Shown piece after piece: positions 52,255 through 61,035 of a DNA stretch of 64,000 nt. The notes beneath the pieces were generated by a model, which made no database searches, was not told the DNA's origin, and saw only the letters and a program-made list of their open reading frames with translations. Position numbers and translations under genes: made by a program. Source of the DNA: Konateibacter massiliensis (GTDB taxonomy: Bacteria > Bacillota > Clostridia > Lachnospirales > Lachnospiraceae); the NCBI RefSeq assembly GCF_900184995.1, contig NZ_LT860098.1:776001-840000 (forward strand). The letters are read 5' to 3'. Position 1 is the first letter of the stretch. Each line of letters begins with the position of its first letter.

Positions 52255-53604
52255 CTATAAATACATTGGTATGACAAACATTCTCAAGCAAACAAGACAA
52301 ACAATTATAATCCAAAGACTTACCGCAAACAGCGCACCCTGTCTTATCTTTTCCCGTCCTTTTATCAATCCGGCTAATTTATGAAGTCCGACGGAAACAA
52401 AATACATAAGTGCTGCAAGCATCGGCAGGCTGTATCTGCCCTGCGGCTGATAGTCATAGGAATATGCCGCCCATATGTTCAAAGCATTCGGAATAAGTAC
52501 ACAGAGCAACATGCAAAAATTAATCAACCTGATACTGCTATTATCCAATGCCGTTAAATAGGTTCTCTGTTTTTGCGGAATCAGCATTCCTGCAAGTCCG
52601 ACTATAATAAGAAACAAATATCCAATATAAATCCAATCATAAACTCCCACCGCCATATTTCCGAACATCGCAATAAAGCTTTTGGAGGTCAGTATAATAA
52701 AATTGGAATTTTTCAACATATACCAGATAGAATAACCCTGATTATAATAAGTCTCATGAATCGAAGGCTTTAATGAATCAATTGCGTATGTCTCCGCATA
52801 TTCATCCCGGATGCGAAGCCCCAAAAAATCGCCGTCATAAATCAGATAGCTTCTTACAAACCACCAGCCAATTCCGATTAAAACAATCGCAGAAATAAAA
52901 ACCCCTTTTTTTAACAGCTTTGCCCATTCTATGTTTATCCGCTTGTCCCTTAATTGCACATAGAAGGTTAAAAATAGTATCATACTGCATAAAATGTAGC
53001 CATAAGCATTATAATAGGACATCGCGCACAAAATAATCCCTACAGCGAGCTGAATGCAGGATTTCCTATTCCAATCCGACTCCATTCCGTTCATCCATGC
53101 ATATACAATAAGAATGGTTGACATAAGTGCCATCGAATCCGTATTGACATAGGTATGCATAAACAATTGCATCGGCAGTAATACAACGAGCAGCGTAAAC
53201 ATCCATGCAGACAGCGCGTTATCAAATATCTTTTTAGACAACTTCCTTGTCAAAACTGCCATTATCGTACCGATTATAATATTGACCAGCCTTGCAAAGA
53301 GAAGCAATGCGTATCCGTTCATCGTAAGAAAGGAGCCGATTTTTACAAATACGGCCGATATCATATAGGGAAGAATCGGCTGAAACGCATAGGAAAAGCC
53401 CCATGTTCTGTCAAGAATCTCCGGATCTCCGCCATGCGGCAGACTCCAATGCACGAAAATATATTGGACAATAGAATAGCGCATCTTTTCGTCCGGTCCT
53501 GATCCAAGCGGCTGTATCACGGTCCAGCCAGTCAGAATAAGCAGCACGCCTATTACAAAAAGCCGGTCTAATATTTTTTCTTTTTCGTTAAACCATTTTT
53601 CCAT
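52255..53604 (-). CDS. Polytopic membrane protein, glycosyltransferase-like (DUF2142/GT-C type)
   Basis: A 449-residue protein with about 11 membrane helices. The first periplasmic loop reads VIQPLGSGPDEKMRYSIVQYIFVHWSLPHGGDPEI, where the acidic pair after the first helix (GPDE) matches the GT-C glycosyltransferase/DUF2142 pattern. Such enzymes transfer sugars from polyprenyl phosphate to surface polymers. No other polymer genes are nearby, so the substrate is unknown. AAGGGG lies six bases before the ATG. Confidence 0.72.
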   Translation of the reverse strand: MEKWFNEKEKILDRLFVIGVLLILTGWTVIQPLGSGPDEKMRYSIVQYIFVHWSLPHGGDPEILDRTWGFSYAFQPILPYMISAVFVKIGSFLTMNGYALLLFARLVNIIIGTIMAVLTRKLSKKIFDNALSAWMFTLLVVLLPMQLFMHTYVNTDSMALMSTILIVYAWMNGMESDWNRKSCIQLAVGIILCAMSYYNAYGYILCSMILFLTFYVQLRDKRINIEWAKLLKKGVFISAIVLIGIGWWFVRSYLIYDGDFLGLRIRDEYAETYAIDSLKPSIHETYYNQGYSIWYMLKNSNFIILTSKSFIAMFGNMAVGVYDWIYIGYLFLIIVGLAGMLIPQKQRTYLTALDNSSIRLINFCMLLCVLIPNALNIWAAYSYDYQPQGRYSLPMLAALMYFVSVGLHKLAGLIKGREKIRQGALFAVSLWIIIVCLVCLRMFVIPMYL

Positions 53605-53670
53605 AGTATCCCCTTACTTTTCTGAATTTCCTATAATCGAGCAAAAACTGCAAAGCAATTTCCTATGATA

Positions 53671-53698
53671 TAAAAAAGAATGTGCCAAGGCACATCCT
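53671..53698 (-). terminator. Terminator of the initiator tRNA gene
   Basis: GATGTGCC pairs with GGCACATTC around TT and is followed by TTTTTT on the minus strand, about ten bases after the tRNA 3' end. A copy of the CTATGATATAAAAA motif directly follows. Confidence 0.85.
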
Positions 53699-53708
53699 CT
53701 TGCATAAA

Positions 53709-53782
<74 letters not shown>

Positions 53783-54146
53783 TTATTCCTAATAAATTCA
53801 AAACGGCTACAAATACTGTTTCGTCCCGAACAGCTTTAATTATATAACTCTACTCTTGTTTTGTCAAGTATTCCCACATTTGTTATCCGCTCTACTTACT
53901 CTATTATATGCTGCCTTTTCATTTCTATTCCAGCAATATACTCGGGAAAACAGAATTTTTTTTAGCTTTTTTGTACTAAAGTGATAAAATGGTAGATTTT
54001 TGTTGAAATATGTTGATATTGCTGTTATTTTCATGTAAAATTAATACTAATATTAAAATTATATATATTTTATAAATTAACTATAAACAAACTATTAATT
54101 TTCCATTGTTTTCCTATACTGATTATTGAAAGGTCAACACGGCTCT
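53783..54146. other. AT-rich gap before the GGDEF-type gene
   Basis: It holds the tRNA promoter side and the leader of the GGDEF-type gene. No gene or firm promoter identified. Confidence 0.35.
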
Positions 54147-55277
54147 ATGAAACCAAAACATTTATTTTTTAGATGGCTTTACTTTGATACTGATAAACAC
54201 TTTTTACAAGAAAATAAAGAAAAAATTGATCGTTTGAATTCATCCTCGCTGAATATGATGAATGGCGTTGCTGCTTTCTTGTTTGCCGTTCTTTCCATAT
54301 ACAGCAAATTCACCTATGATGTTGCTGGCCTTTTTAATCTTTATCTGGTTTATTTTTTTGTATTTTTCATTATTAGTATACTTTGCATACATATTCAGCA
54401 CTTTAATTACAACATATCGCGTTACTTTTTATATTTTGTCATAGGCATTATCTATGCGTTCGGAATATATATCGGCTGTTTTAATATACCTGACCTAGTG
54501 TCCGTTATGTTTCCTGTATTCATCATTTGTCTGCCTTTGATTTTCATACTTCCTATGATGGAGGTTACACTGTTCAACCTGCTTTTTGTCATACTCTTTA
54601 TTTATTTTTCCAGAACCTTTAAGGAATATGATGTTGCATTTATTGACCAGACAAATATTCTCGCCTGCTTCTTTATCAGCACGGTTACCTCTTATGCCGT
54701 AAACCATGCCAGAATTAAGGAGCTTACCGTAAGATATCAGCTTGAGCACGCCTGCAACATTGACGATTTGACACAAGTACACAATCGAAGAAGCTTCAAT
54801 AAATTTATTGTAGATGCATTTGACAACGCATCTGCAGATAAATTTACACTTATGCTTATCGACATTGATAACTTTAAAGATTACAATGCTTCCTACGGTC
54901 ACATATGCGGTGATAACTGCCTTATTTCCATCAGCAAGATTTTTCAGGATTTTGAAAAAAAATATGGCTGTTATATTGCCCGCTACGGAGGTAAAGAATT
55001 CGTGCTTGTCGACTCTTTCCATAGCCCTGAGGAAATTTCTTTTATGGCAAAAGAATTGGTTCAAACTGTATCCGACCTAAATATTGAACATATTAAGTCC
55101 ACTCACAAGAAAGTGACCATCAGCATTGGAATTTCTTCCAAATCGACTGTGGGTATCACAAACTACATTGACCTGATTAACTTGGCTGACGATGCCTTGC
55201 TTCAGGCAAAGAAAAGTGGCAAAAATACTGTTATTTTTGCCACACATTCCGCTTCTGCGCTGAGAGTAACTGATTAG
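54147..55277 (+). CDS. Membrane GGDEF-domain protein with variant GGKEF motif
   Basis: A 376-residue protein with an N-terminal membrane region of about six helices (about residues 40-190) and a C-terminal GGDEF domain. It keeps the family patterns DDLTQVHNRRSFN, LMLIDIDNFKDYNASYGHICGDNCL and ITISIGISS-like ends, but the signature reads RYGGKEF instead of GG(D/E)EF. Because the third residue helps bind metal and GTP, diguanylate cyclase activity is doubtful. No RxxD inhibitory site is seen. ATG 54147 is preferred over TTG 54126, although its ribosome site (AAAGG) is distant. Confidence 0.85.
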   Translation: MKPKHLFFRWLYFDTDKHFLQENKEKIDRLNSSSLNMMNGVAAFLFAVLSIYSKFTYDVAGLFNLYLVYFFVFFIISILCIHIQHFNYNISRYFLYFVIGIIYAFGIYIGCFNIPDLVSVMFPVFIICLPLIFILPMMEVTLFNLLFVILFIYFSRTFKEYDVAFIDQTNILACFFISTVTSYAVNHARIKELTVRYQLEHACNIDDLTQVHNRRSFNKFIVDAFDNASADKFTLMLIDIDNFKDYNASYGHICGDNCLISISKIFQDFEKKYGCYIARYGGKEFVLVDSFHSPEEISFMAKELVQTVSDLNIEHIKSTHKKVTISIGISSKSTVGITNYIDLINLADDALLQAKKSGKNTVIFATHSASALRVTD

Positions 55278-55287
55278 TTACTCTCAG
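55260..55287. terminator. Hairpin between convergent GGDEF-type and GH3 genes
   Basis: CTGAGAGTAACT pairs perfectly with AGTTACTCTCAG around GATT. The GGDEF-type stop codon lies inside it. No strong T-run follows. Confidence 0.7.
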
Positions 55288-55293
55288 AATTTA

Positions 55294-58080
55294 CTAAAAT
55301 ACATTCTTTTCCATCTTCTGCTTTAACTCAAAGCTAATATTTTCAATCACCATTCCACTCTGTGCAAAGTAAAGCTTTATATAATTATTTGTTGTGAAAA
55401 ACGGACCAATCTCTCTCTCAATCTCAATCCATTTTCCTCCCGTTCCATTGATGGTAATCGTTTCAAACAGAACTCCATTGATAAAGATGGACACCGGAAT
55501 CTGTGCCAGCTCCTTAGCATCCGATTTGACTCTCATTTGCAGTGTGTACGTTCCATAAATCGAGAAGGTCAGTCCATACATCGTACTGGAGCCCTTCTGT
55601 GTATCGAGCCCTGCCGTATCAATTGTAATACCATCATTCACATCAAGGTAAGTAAGATCAAAGCCTGCACTGTCACCTTCTTTTCTCTTTGACACCACCG
55701 CAAGCTCTTCCTCGCTTATTCTTCCTAAACTTCTCTCCATGCAAGGAAGTTTCATCAGCGCCCTACAAATATTCATTCCGCTTCGTTGAAGCACACCGCG
55801 TCTTAGCGTTTTATTGTTCAGGCTTTCTTCAAGATTGTCATGATTGCTGTTTTCTTCCGCATTTTCAATTACCATAAACACATCATTTTGTCCTCTTACC
55901 ATAGCGGCTGTGTTTTGTGTGGACGGATTTTCACCCTCCTCATTCATATCAGCCCACCAATCGGTCATAACCATTCCCTCATAGCCCCACTCACCTCGCA
56001 AAATAACGGTCAGAAGGTCATAATTGCTTGCGGTATAAATTCCATTAATAGCACCATAGGTTGTCATGATAGAGTAAGCTTTTCCCTGTTTTACCGCAAT
56101 CTCAAAGCCTTTTAAATAGATTTCCCGCAATGCCCTCTCTGACACAACCGCGTTGAACAAGCGGCGATTATGCTCCTGATTGTTTGCGGCAAAATGCTTA
56201 ATTGTTCCGGTTACTCCGTAGCTCGCCATGCCCTTTAACTGAGCAGCCGCCATCGTTCCTGTCAGATAAGGGTCCTCCGAAAAATACTCAAAGTTTCGCC
56301 CATTCAAAGGATTTCTGTGTATGTTCATACCCGGCCCCAGCAAGGTATCCACATGATTTGTGCGAAGTTCAAGTCCAACTACGGTAAACAGCTCCTCCAA
56401 CAGCTCCTTGTTAAAGGTACTGGCAAGCAACGTTCCGTTCGGAAGGCTGAACGCCTCGGTTCCGCAATCCATACGGATGCCGGAAGGTCCGTCAGCACAG
56501 CAGCCTGCCGGTATGCCAAACTCCATCAAGCTGTCTGACAGCCCACCAAAGGCGGAAGCGGTTCCGGGTGTTACCTTACTTGAGCACATCCCCTCACCGC
56601 GCACCAGACAGCTTAATTCCTTGTCTGATAGCTGAGCAATAAACTCTTCCAATGTATTTTTCTTGTCAAAAACATCCCCAAGCTTTATTCCCCTGTCGCC
56701 TGTATATGCAATCTCCTTCACCGGATCGTTCTCTATTCTCTCCCTCATGGAGTCAGCCCGAAGCGGTACATTCTCCCATACCGGAAGCAAAGAACCACCC
56801 TTTTGCTCCGCCTTCATTCTCTGAAATGGGTCAACCGGTGCAAGAGCCTGTCTGCACTCTTCAACTAGCACAAGCTTCGGCAATGCAAAAGAACCTGCTT
56901 CACTTGTTTCTCTGACATTGTTTCCGATATAAAACTCATAGCTTCCCTCTTCCAATACATAGGAGGATTGATGACCTGTCACTCCTGTTTCATCATAGGA
57001 TGAGAGCTGATAATCTTCTATTGTAAAAGTAATTTCTTGCTCTTCGTTCGGCTCCAGGCTTCTTGTTTTCTCATAGGCAACAAGATTCTTAATCGGTTTT
57101 CCAAGTACGCCCTGTGGTGGGTTTACATAAATCTGCACTACCTCTTTTCCCACAACGTCACCTATATTTTTGACTTTCGCCTTAATTATCGTCTCTTCCT
57201 GTTTTCTCACGAAATCAACGGCAGATAGCTCAAAATTAGTGTAGGACAGTCCATACCCAAACGGATACTGTACTTTATCCTTTGCAAAGGTCTCAAAATA
57301 GCGGTATCCCACATAAATATCCTCTGCATAAACGTCAGAGTAGTCTCCGCCAAAATGCTCTGTGGAAGGATAATCCTCGATGGTATAAGCGATTGTATCA
57401 GGCAGCTTCCCAGACGGACTTATTTTGCCAAGCAAAACATCTGTAACTCCATTTCCGCCTTCCATTCCTCCCTGCCATGCGTACAGTATCGCAGCCGGCT
57501 CATACTTTTTGACCCAGCTCATATCGATGATATTTCCGACATTTAAAATAACGACTGTACGTTTAAAACTTTTGCAAACCTTAGAAAGCATTTCTTCCTC
57601 CAAATCGGTTAAAAGATAGCTTCCCTTCTTATTTGCATTATCCTGATCTTCTCCTGCTGTACGACCGATAATCACAAGTGCCAAATCGGATTCTTTTGCG
57701 GCATCATGGAGCACGTCATCCGGTATGCTCATCTCTGCCTGTGACCAAGGTTCCAATCCCCAGCCGGCACCCTTGTCAAACGGATTTTCCTTCAGCCACT
57801 CTTCATATACATGAAGAAGCTTTTCATTCAGCTTTATCTCCTCTTTTTTGAGGGCATCTAAGATTCCGACTACATATCTGGTGTTGACTAAGCCCCCTGA
57901 GCCTGTCCCACTTTTGTAATAGTCAAACTGAATTCTTCCAAATACAGATACACGTTCCTCTTTTTTAATCGGAAGTGCATGATCCTTATTTTCCAGCAAT
58001 ACCGCACCCTCTGCCGCACTTTTTCGTGCAAGTCTTGCATACTCTTCCCAATCAAGTTTATATTTGTTTTCCTGAAACAC
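55294..58080 (-). CDS. GH3 beta-glucosidase-like glycoside hydrolase with permuted domain order
   Basis: A 928-residue cytoplasmic enzyme (no signal). The alpha/beta sandwich domain, normally C-terminal in GH3, comes first (residues 10-270: GAVLLENKDHALPI, GRTAGEDQDNANKKGSYLL, SPSGKLPDTIAYTIEDYPS). A fibronectin III-like domain follows (about 290-400), then the GH3 barrel (about 460-770: GPGMNIHRNPLNGRNFEYFSEDPYL, KHFAANNQEHNRR, nucleophile D in VMTDWWADM). The same order is known from Ruminococcus albus and Butyrivibrio beta-glucosidases. A C-terminal carbohydrate-binding-like region completes it. The start is GTG after AGGGG. Confidence 0.92.
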   Translation of the reverse strand: MFQENKYKLDWEEYARLARKSAAEGAVLLENKDHALPIKKEERVSVFGRIQFDYYKSGTGSGGLVNTRYVVGILDALKKEEIKLNEKLLHVYEEWLKENPFDKGAGWGLEPWSQAEMSIPDDVLHDAAKESDLALVIIGRTAGEDQDNANKKGSYLLTDLEEEMLSKVCKSFKRTVVILNVGNIIDMSWVKKYEPAAILYAWQGGMEGGNGVTDVLLGKISPSGKLPDTIAYTIEDYPSTEHFGGDYSDVYAEDIYVGYRYFETFAKDKVQYPFGYGLSYTNFELSAVDFVRKQEETIIKAKVKNIGDVVGKEVVQIYVNPPQGVLGKPIKNLVAYEKTRSLEPNEEQEITFTIEDYQLSSYDETGVTGHQSSYVLEEGSYEFYIGNNVRETSEAGSFALPKLVLVEECRQALAPVDPFQRMKAEQKGGSLLPVWENVPLRADSMRERIENDPVKEIAYTGDRGIKLGDVFDKKNTLEEFIAQLSDKELSCLVRGEGMCSSKVTPGTASAFGGLSDSLMEFGIPAGCCADGPSGIRMDCGTEAFSLPNGTLLASTFNKELLEELFTVVGLELRTNHVDTLLGPGMNIHRNPLNGRNFEYFSEDPYLTGTMAAAQLKGMASYGVTGTIKHFAANNQEHNRRLFNAVVSERALREIYLKGFEIAVKQGKAYSIMTTYGAINGIYTASNYDLLTVILRGEWGYEGMVMTDWWADMNEEGENPSTQNTAAMVRGQNDVFMVIENAEENSNHDNLEESLNNKTLRRGVLQRSGMNICRALMKLPCMERSLGRISEEELAVVSKRKEGDSAGFDLTYLDVNDGITIDTAGLDTQKGSSTMYGLTFSIYGTYTLQMRVKSDAKELAQIPVSIFINGVLFETITINGTGGKWIEIEREIGPFFTTNNYIKLYFAQSGMVIENISFELKQKMEKNVF

Positions 58081-58193
58081 AATTATCCCCTGCCTTTTCC
58101 AATTTTGTATAAGCCTTTTATATCTTGTATTATAATATAGAGGATGTATAAAGCATAGTAAAAAATTTGATTATTTGCTATACTTTTATGTGT

Positions 58194-59168
58194 TTATTCC
58201 TCCTCTGGATATACCATTTTCCATTCTCTTCGAATATCTGTCATAATCTCCATAACATCCTTCGTATAGTTAAAATGGATAAAATCCCCTTCTCCCAAAA
58301 TGGTCTTTTCCATATCCTGCATTTCATAGTAAAGTGCGTCTGCTCTTACCCCTGTCGTAATGTGCTCCTGCTCTCCCGTTTCCGTGTAGGTGATAACAGC
58401 CTCTTCTCCTCTTGGGTATTCCATAATTTCAATATAGCCCTTCTCACAGGCAATTGTACCTCGTTTCGGCTGCTTTGAGTGGAGTGTCAACGCAATCGTT
58501 GCCATCTGCTCGTGCTCATTCATTAGAAGAATCCCTGCCTGCTCATCCACGCCAGACGGCGCATATCTTACCTGAGTGCGAATAGAGTTTGGTTTTGACT
58601 CCATATACCAGCGAACAAAAGAGATAGCATAAACACCAATATCCAGCAATGCTCCACCCGCCAAACTTCGGTTAAAAAAGCGGTTGTTCATATCATATTC
58701 TTTGTAGCTTCCAAAATTCATTTGTATCATTTGCACCTTCCCTAAAGCTCCTGACTCAATGCGTGCCTTAATTTCTTTGTGTATCGGCATATGATAAATC
58801 GTCATTGCCTCCGCAAGCACTAGGTTCTTTTCTTTTGCAAGCTGCTCAGCTCGTTCCAGCTCCTCACTGTTTAGCGTAATGGATTTTTCGCATAAAATGT
58901 TCTTTCCATGCTCAAGTGCTTCCTCTATATATCGGATGTGGGTATTATGTGGTGTTGTGATATAAATAATATCAACCGACTTATCTCTGACCATCTCATG
59001 AAAATCATGATATATTTTTTTTACTCTATATTTTTCAGCAAATTCCACAGCCTTTTCATATGTTCTATTTGTCACTCCATAGATGGATTTTCCGGCCTTT
59101 GAAAGTGCCGTCGCCATCTCATTTGCCACCACACCGCAGCCTAAAATTGCCCAATTTAATTCTGTCAT
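58194..59168 (-). CDS. Gfo/Idh/MocA-family oxidoreductase
   Basis: A 324-residue NAD(P)-dependent sugar dehydrogenase-like protein. It has an N-terminal Rossmann fold (NWAILGCGVVANEMATALSKA), the catalytic-type motif EKSITLNSEELE (K in place of the EKP lysine context), and a C-terminal dimerisation beta sheet (GGALLDIGVYAISFVRW). It is encoded behind the GH3 glycosidase region on the same strand; about 110 bases separate them, so co-regulation is possible. The substrate is unknown. Confidence 0.93.
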   Translation of the reverse strand: MTELNWAILGCGVVANEMATALSKAGKSIYGVTNRTYEKAVEFAEKYRVKKIYHDFHEMVRDKSVDIIYITTPHNTHIRYIEEALEHGKNILCEKSITLNSEELERAEQLAKEKNLVLAEAMTIYHMPIHKEIKARIESGALGKVQMIQMNFGSYKEYDMNNRFFNRSLAGGALLDIGVYAISFVRWYMESKPNSIRTQVRYAPSGVDEQAGILLMNEHEQMATIALTLHSKQPKRGTIACEKGYIEIMEYPRGEEAVITYTETGEQEHITTGVRADALYYEMQDMEKTILGEGDFIHFNYTKDVMEIMTDIRREWKMVYPEEE

Positions 59169-59340
59169 ATCCTCACCATACCTTTCTATACTTATGTGTT
59201 TCCTTGTCTCTTAAAGCTTTGTGTCCAAAATCAGCTCGAATGCTATTCTTTTGCTCATGACAAGCAATAATTTCACCATCCTTCTTATTTGATTTTAACA
59301 AATAAATAATCAATTAACAAATACTTAAATTGTTTCCCTA

Positions 59341-60438
59341 CTATTGAATTTCTTCTAATAATTTAATGCCAAGTACCGTTGCTGGTATGCGGTAGTTTGG
59401 AGAAAGATTAGAAAGAATAACAACTCCTGTCTGTGTTTTTACATTAAATCCCATGTAGCAGTTATATTCACTTGTACCACCATTGTGCCAAACAATATTA
59501 TTATCTGTATCAATAATCCAAGCCATGGCAATTTCATCCATCCTTATTCCCATTGTCTCATAGCTTTCAGAATGTTTATTAACTTTCTTTAAACTCTCAT
59601 GGCATCTTTTAAAATAACCTTCTTCTTTCATTTGAAGGTTCAGGTAACTTAGCATATCAACGATATCGGATGTCACTGCTCCGGCAGACATATAGGCATC
59701 GTCATCTTTCCAATCCCAGTAATTGTTTAAATCTCCACGATTATCTGCTATTCCAGTGGCTGTAAGTCCTACTTCTTCCTGCATATATTCATTAAGTAAA
59801 TCCGTATAGTCTTTATCGTAAATCTCTTCTAAGACAAGTCCAAGAATAGCATATCCAAAATTAGAATACTGAAATGAATACTCTTGATTTTTAAGCTTTG
59901 TACTTTTTATTCGGTTTATCAGCATCTCATCCGTAATTCCATAAAAATCATTTTTTTCTGTAAAGAAATTATTTATCATTGGGGTTTTAAAATAATATGC
60001 TTTATATCCTGATGTATGTGTAAGTAATTGTATTATGGTAGGAAAATATCTTCCTCCCGGTAAATCTAAATGGGTATCAATTGTATCCTCTAACGATATT
60101 CTTTCTTCTTCAACCGCCTTGCTAATCAATGCTGCCGTCATCGTCTTAGTGAGAGAACCTACTTCATAAGTGTGTAATTCTGCCGGTAACACTGCTCCGT
60201 TTTCTCCATACACCGTATATGAGGTAATTCCATTCTCTACAATTCCTACTGTTATAACCGCATTTTTATTTTCTTTCGTTGTGTACTCTAATGCTTCTTT
60301 AAATGACAGCTTCGGAACCTTACTCAACTGATATTTTCCGTACAAACTTAATCCTGCAACCGCAATAGCAATGCAGACTATCAATACTATAATTGTTCTT
60401 ATTAAGATTTTAATTTTTCCCTTTTTTGTACCTCTCAT
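59341..60438 (-). CDS. Membrane-anchored serine hydrolase, beta-lactamase/penicillin-binding-protein-like
   Basis: A 365-residue protein with an N-terminal membrane helix (about residues 12-32) and an extracellular class C beta-lactamase-like domain. Motifs: SLTK (S of the SxxK pair, EVGSLTKTMTAALI), YSN (FQYSNFGYAILG) and WHNGGTSEYNC in place of KTG. Family members are D-Ala-D-Ala peptidases, esterases or peptidoglycan editors; beta-lactam resistance is not implied. ATG 60438 follows GGGAG; a TTG two codons earlier is less likely. Confidence 0.9.
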   Translation of the reverse strand: MRGTKKGKIKILIRTIIVLIVCIAIAVAGLSLYGKYQLSKVPKLSFKEALEYTTKENKNAVITVGIVENGITSYTVYGENGAVLPAELHTYEVGSLTKTMTAALISKAVEEERISLEDTIDTHLDLPGGRYFPTIIQLLTHTSGYKAYYFKTPMINNFFTEKNDFYGITDEMLINRIKSTKLKNQEYSFQYSNFGYAILGLVLEEIYDKDYTDLLNEYMQEEVGLTATGIADNRGDLNNYWDWKDDDAYMSAGAVTSDIVDMLSYLNLQMKEEGYFKRCHESLKKVNKHSESYETMGIRMDEIAMAWIIDTDNNIVWHNGGTSEYNCYMGFNVKTQTGVVILSNLSPNYRIPATVLGIKLLEEIQ

Positions 60439-60552
60439 CCCCAATACACTCCCTTATAAATTTTTATTTATAACTTATTTTATAAACCTTTATAACAAAG
60501 AATGTGCTTTGCACATTTTCCGCGCCCAGGCGGATTGCGTATCAACTACTTC

Positions 60553-60594
60553 TACGAGGTGCGCATAAATATTTTTATACCATAGAAAATTTGG
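60553..60594. repeat. Dispersed intergenic repeat, copy B
   Basis: GGTGCGCATAAATATTTTTA with TACCATAGAAAA, matching copy A at 5895-5935. A further, diverged TAATGATATAAAAAA follows at about 60603, next to a small hairpin (CCTTAA / TTAAGG). Confidence 0.5.
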
Positions 60595-60654
60595 AGAACT
60601 TTCTAATGATATAAAAAAGCCCTTAAAACATTATGTCTTAAGGACCTCGTCTAG

Positions 60655-60694
60655 AGGCGGCAACCAGATTTGAACTGGTGATAAGGGTGTTGCA
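60655..60694 (-). repeat. 3' fragment of a tRNA-Cys gene (attachment-site scar)
   Basis: Read on the minus strand: anticodon loop CTGCAAC (anticodon GCA), the 3' arm, TTATC, T arm ACCAG-TTCAAAT-CTGGT, acceptor TGCCGCC and discriminator T73, the base typical of tRNA-Cys. The 5' half of the tRNA is absent; sequence before the anticodon cannot form the arms. A duplicated segment from anticodon to 3' end is what tyrosine-integrase elements leave at tRNA target sites. Confidence 0.75.
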
Positions 60695-60861
60695 GTACCG
60701 AATGGATTTCCCCTAAAGCTAGTATTTGCAAGCTTTCATAAATGATGTAACAATTCATGACAAATTTTACCTAACAAAATTACTAAATATATTTTTTTAA
60801 ATTATTGTAACAATCAGATTAAAAGTATAGTATAATATTAATAGGAAATACTATATTTATC

Positions 60862-60927
60862 TCTTCACTTATAGTTTGGAGACAGTAAAGGCTTTTCCCA
60901 TTGAGCCAGATAATCAATGGGAATTTT
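60862..60927 (+). ncRNA. Structured RNA element, copy 1 of a tandem pair
   Basis: The first helix (TCTTCACT with AGTAAAGG, one mismatch) encloses TATAGTTTGG; the second helix TTCCCATTGA / TCAATGGGAA has loop GCCAGATAA, then TTTT. Copy 2 keeps the loops but changes the second stem compensatorily. The promoter is less clear than for copy 2 (TATAAT at 60831-60836). Confidence 0.65.
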
Positions 60928-60931
60928 ATCA

Positions 60932-60960
60932 TTGACAAAATCATTATAATCAGGTACTAT
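60932..60960 (+). promoter_or_regulatory. Promoter of RNA element copy 2
   Basis: TTGACA (60932-60937), 17 bases, TACTAT (60955-60960). Transcription should begin at about 60967, just before the first helix. Confidence 0.75.
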
Positions 60961-60968
60961 ATAGTTAA

Positions 60969-61035
60969 TCCTTTACTTATAGTTTGGGATCAGTAAAGGC
61001 TTCGACTACTGGGCCAGATAACCAGTGGTTTTTTT
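60969..61035 (+). ncRNA. Structured RNA element, copy 2 of a tandem pair
   Basis: Helix 1 CCTTTACT (60970-60977) / AGTAAAGG (60992-60999) is perfect. Helix 2 ACTACTGG (61005-61012) / CCAGTGGT (61022-61029) has loop GCCAGATAA and a T-run 61030-61035, so it doubles as a terminator. Loop 1 (UAU...UUGG) can pair with loop 2 (CCAGAUA), a possible kissing pseudoknot. The element ends on the stop codon of the convergent nuclease-like gene. Similar small RNAs near DUF3800 genes have been reported as DUF3800 RNA motifs (Weinberg and colleagues); whether this is one of those classes is untested. Confidence 0.7.

Noticed and set aside
54495..55064. 189-codon minus-strand frame
   Set aside because: Antisense to the well-supported GGDEF-type gene; no ribosome site.
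60655..60740. Complete tRNA-Cys gene
   Set aside because: Sequence 5' of the anticodon loop cannot form the anticodon stem, D arm or acceptor strand.
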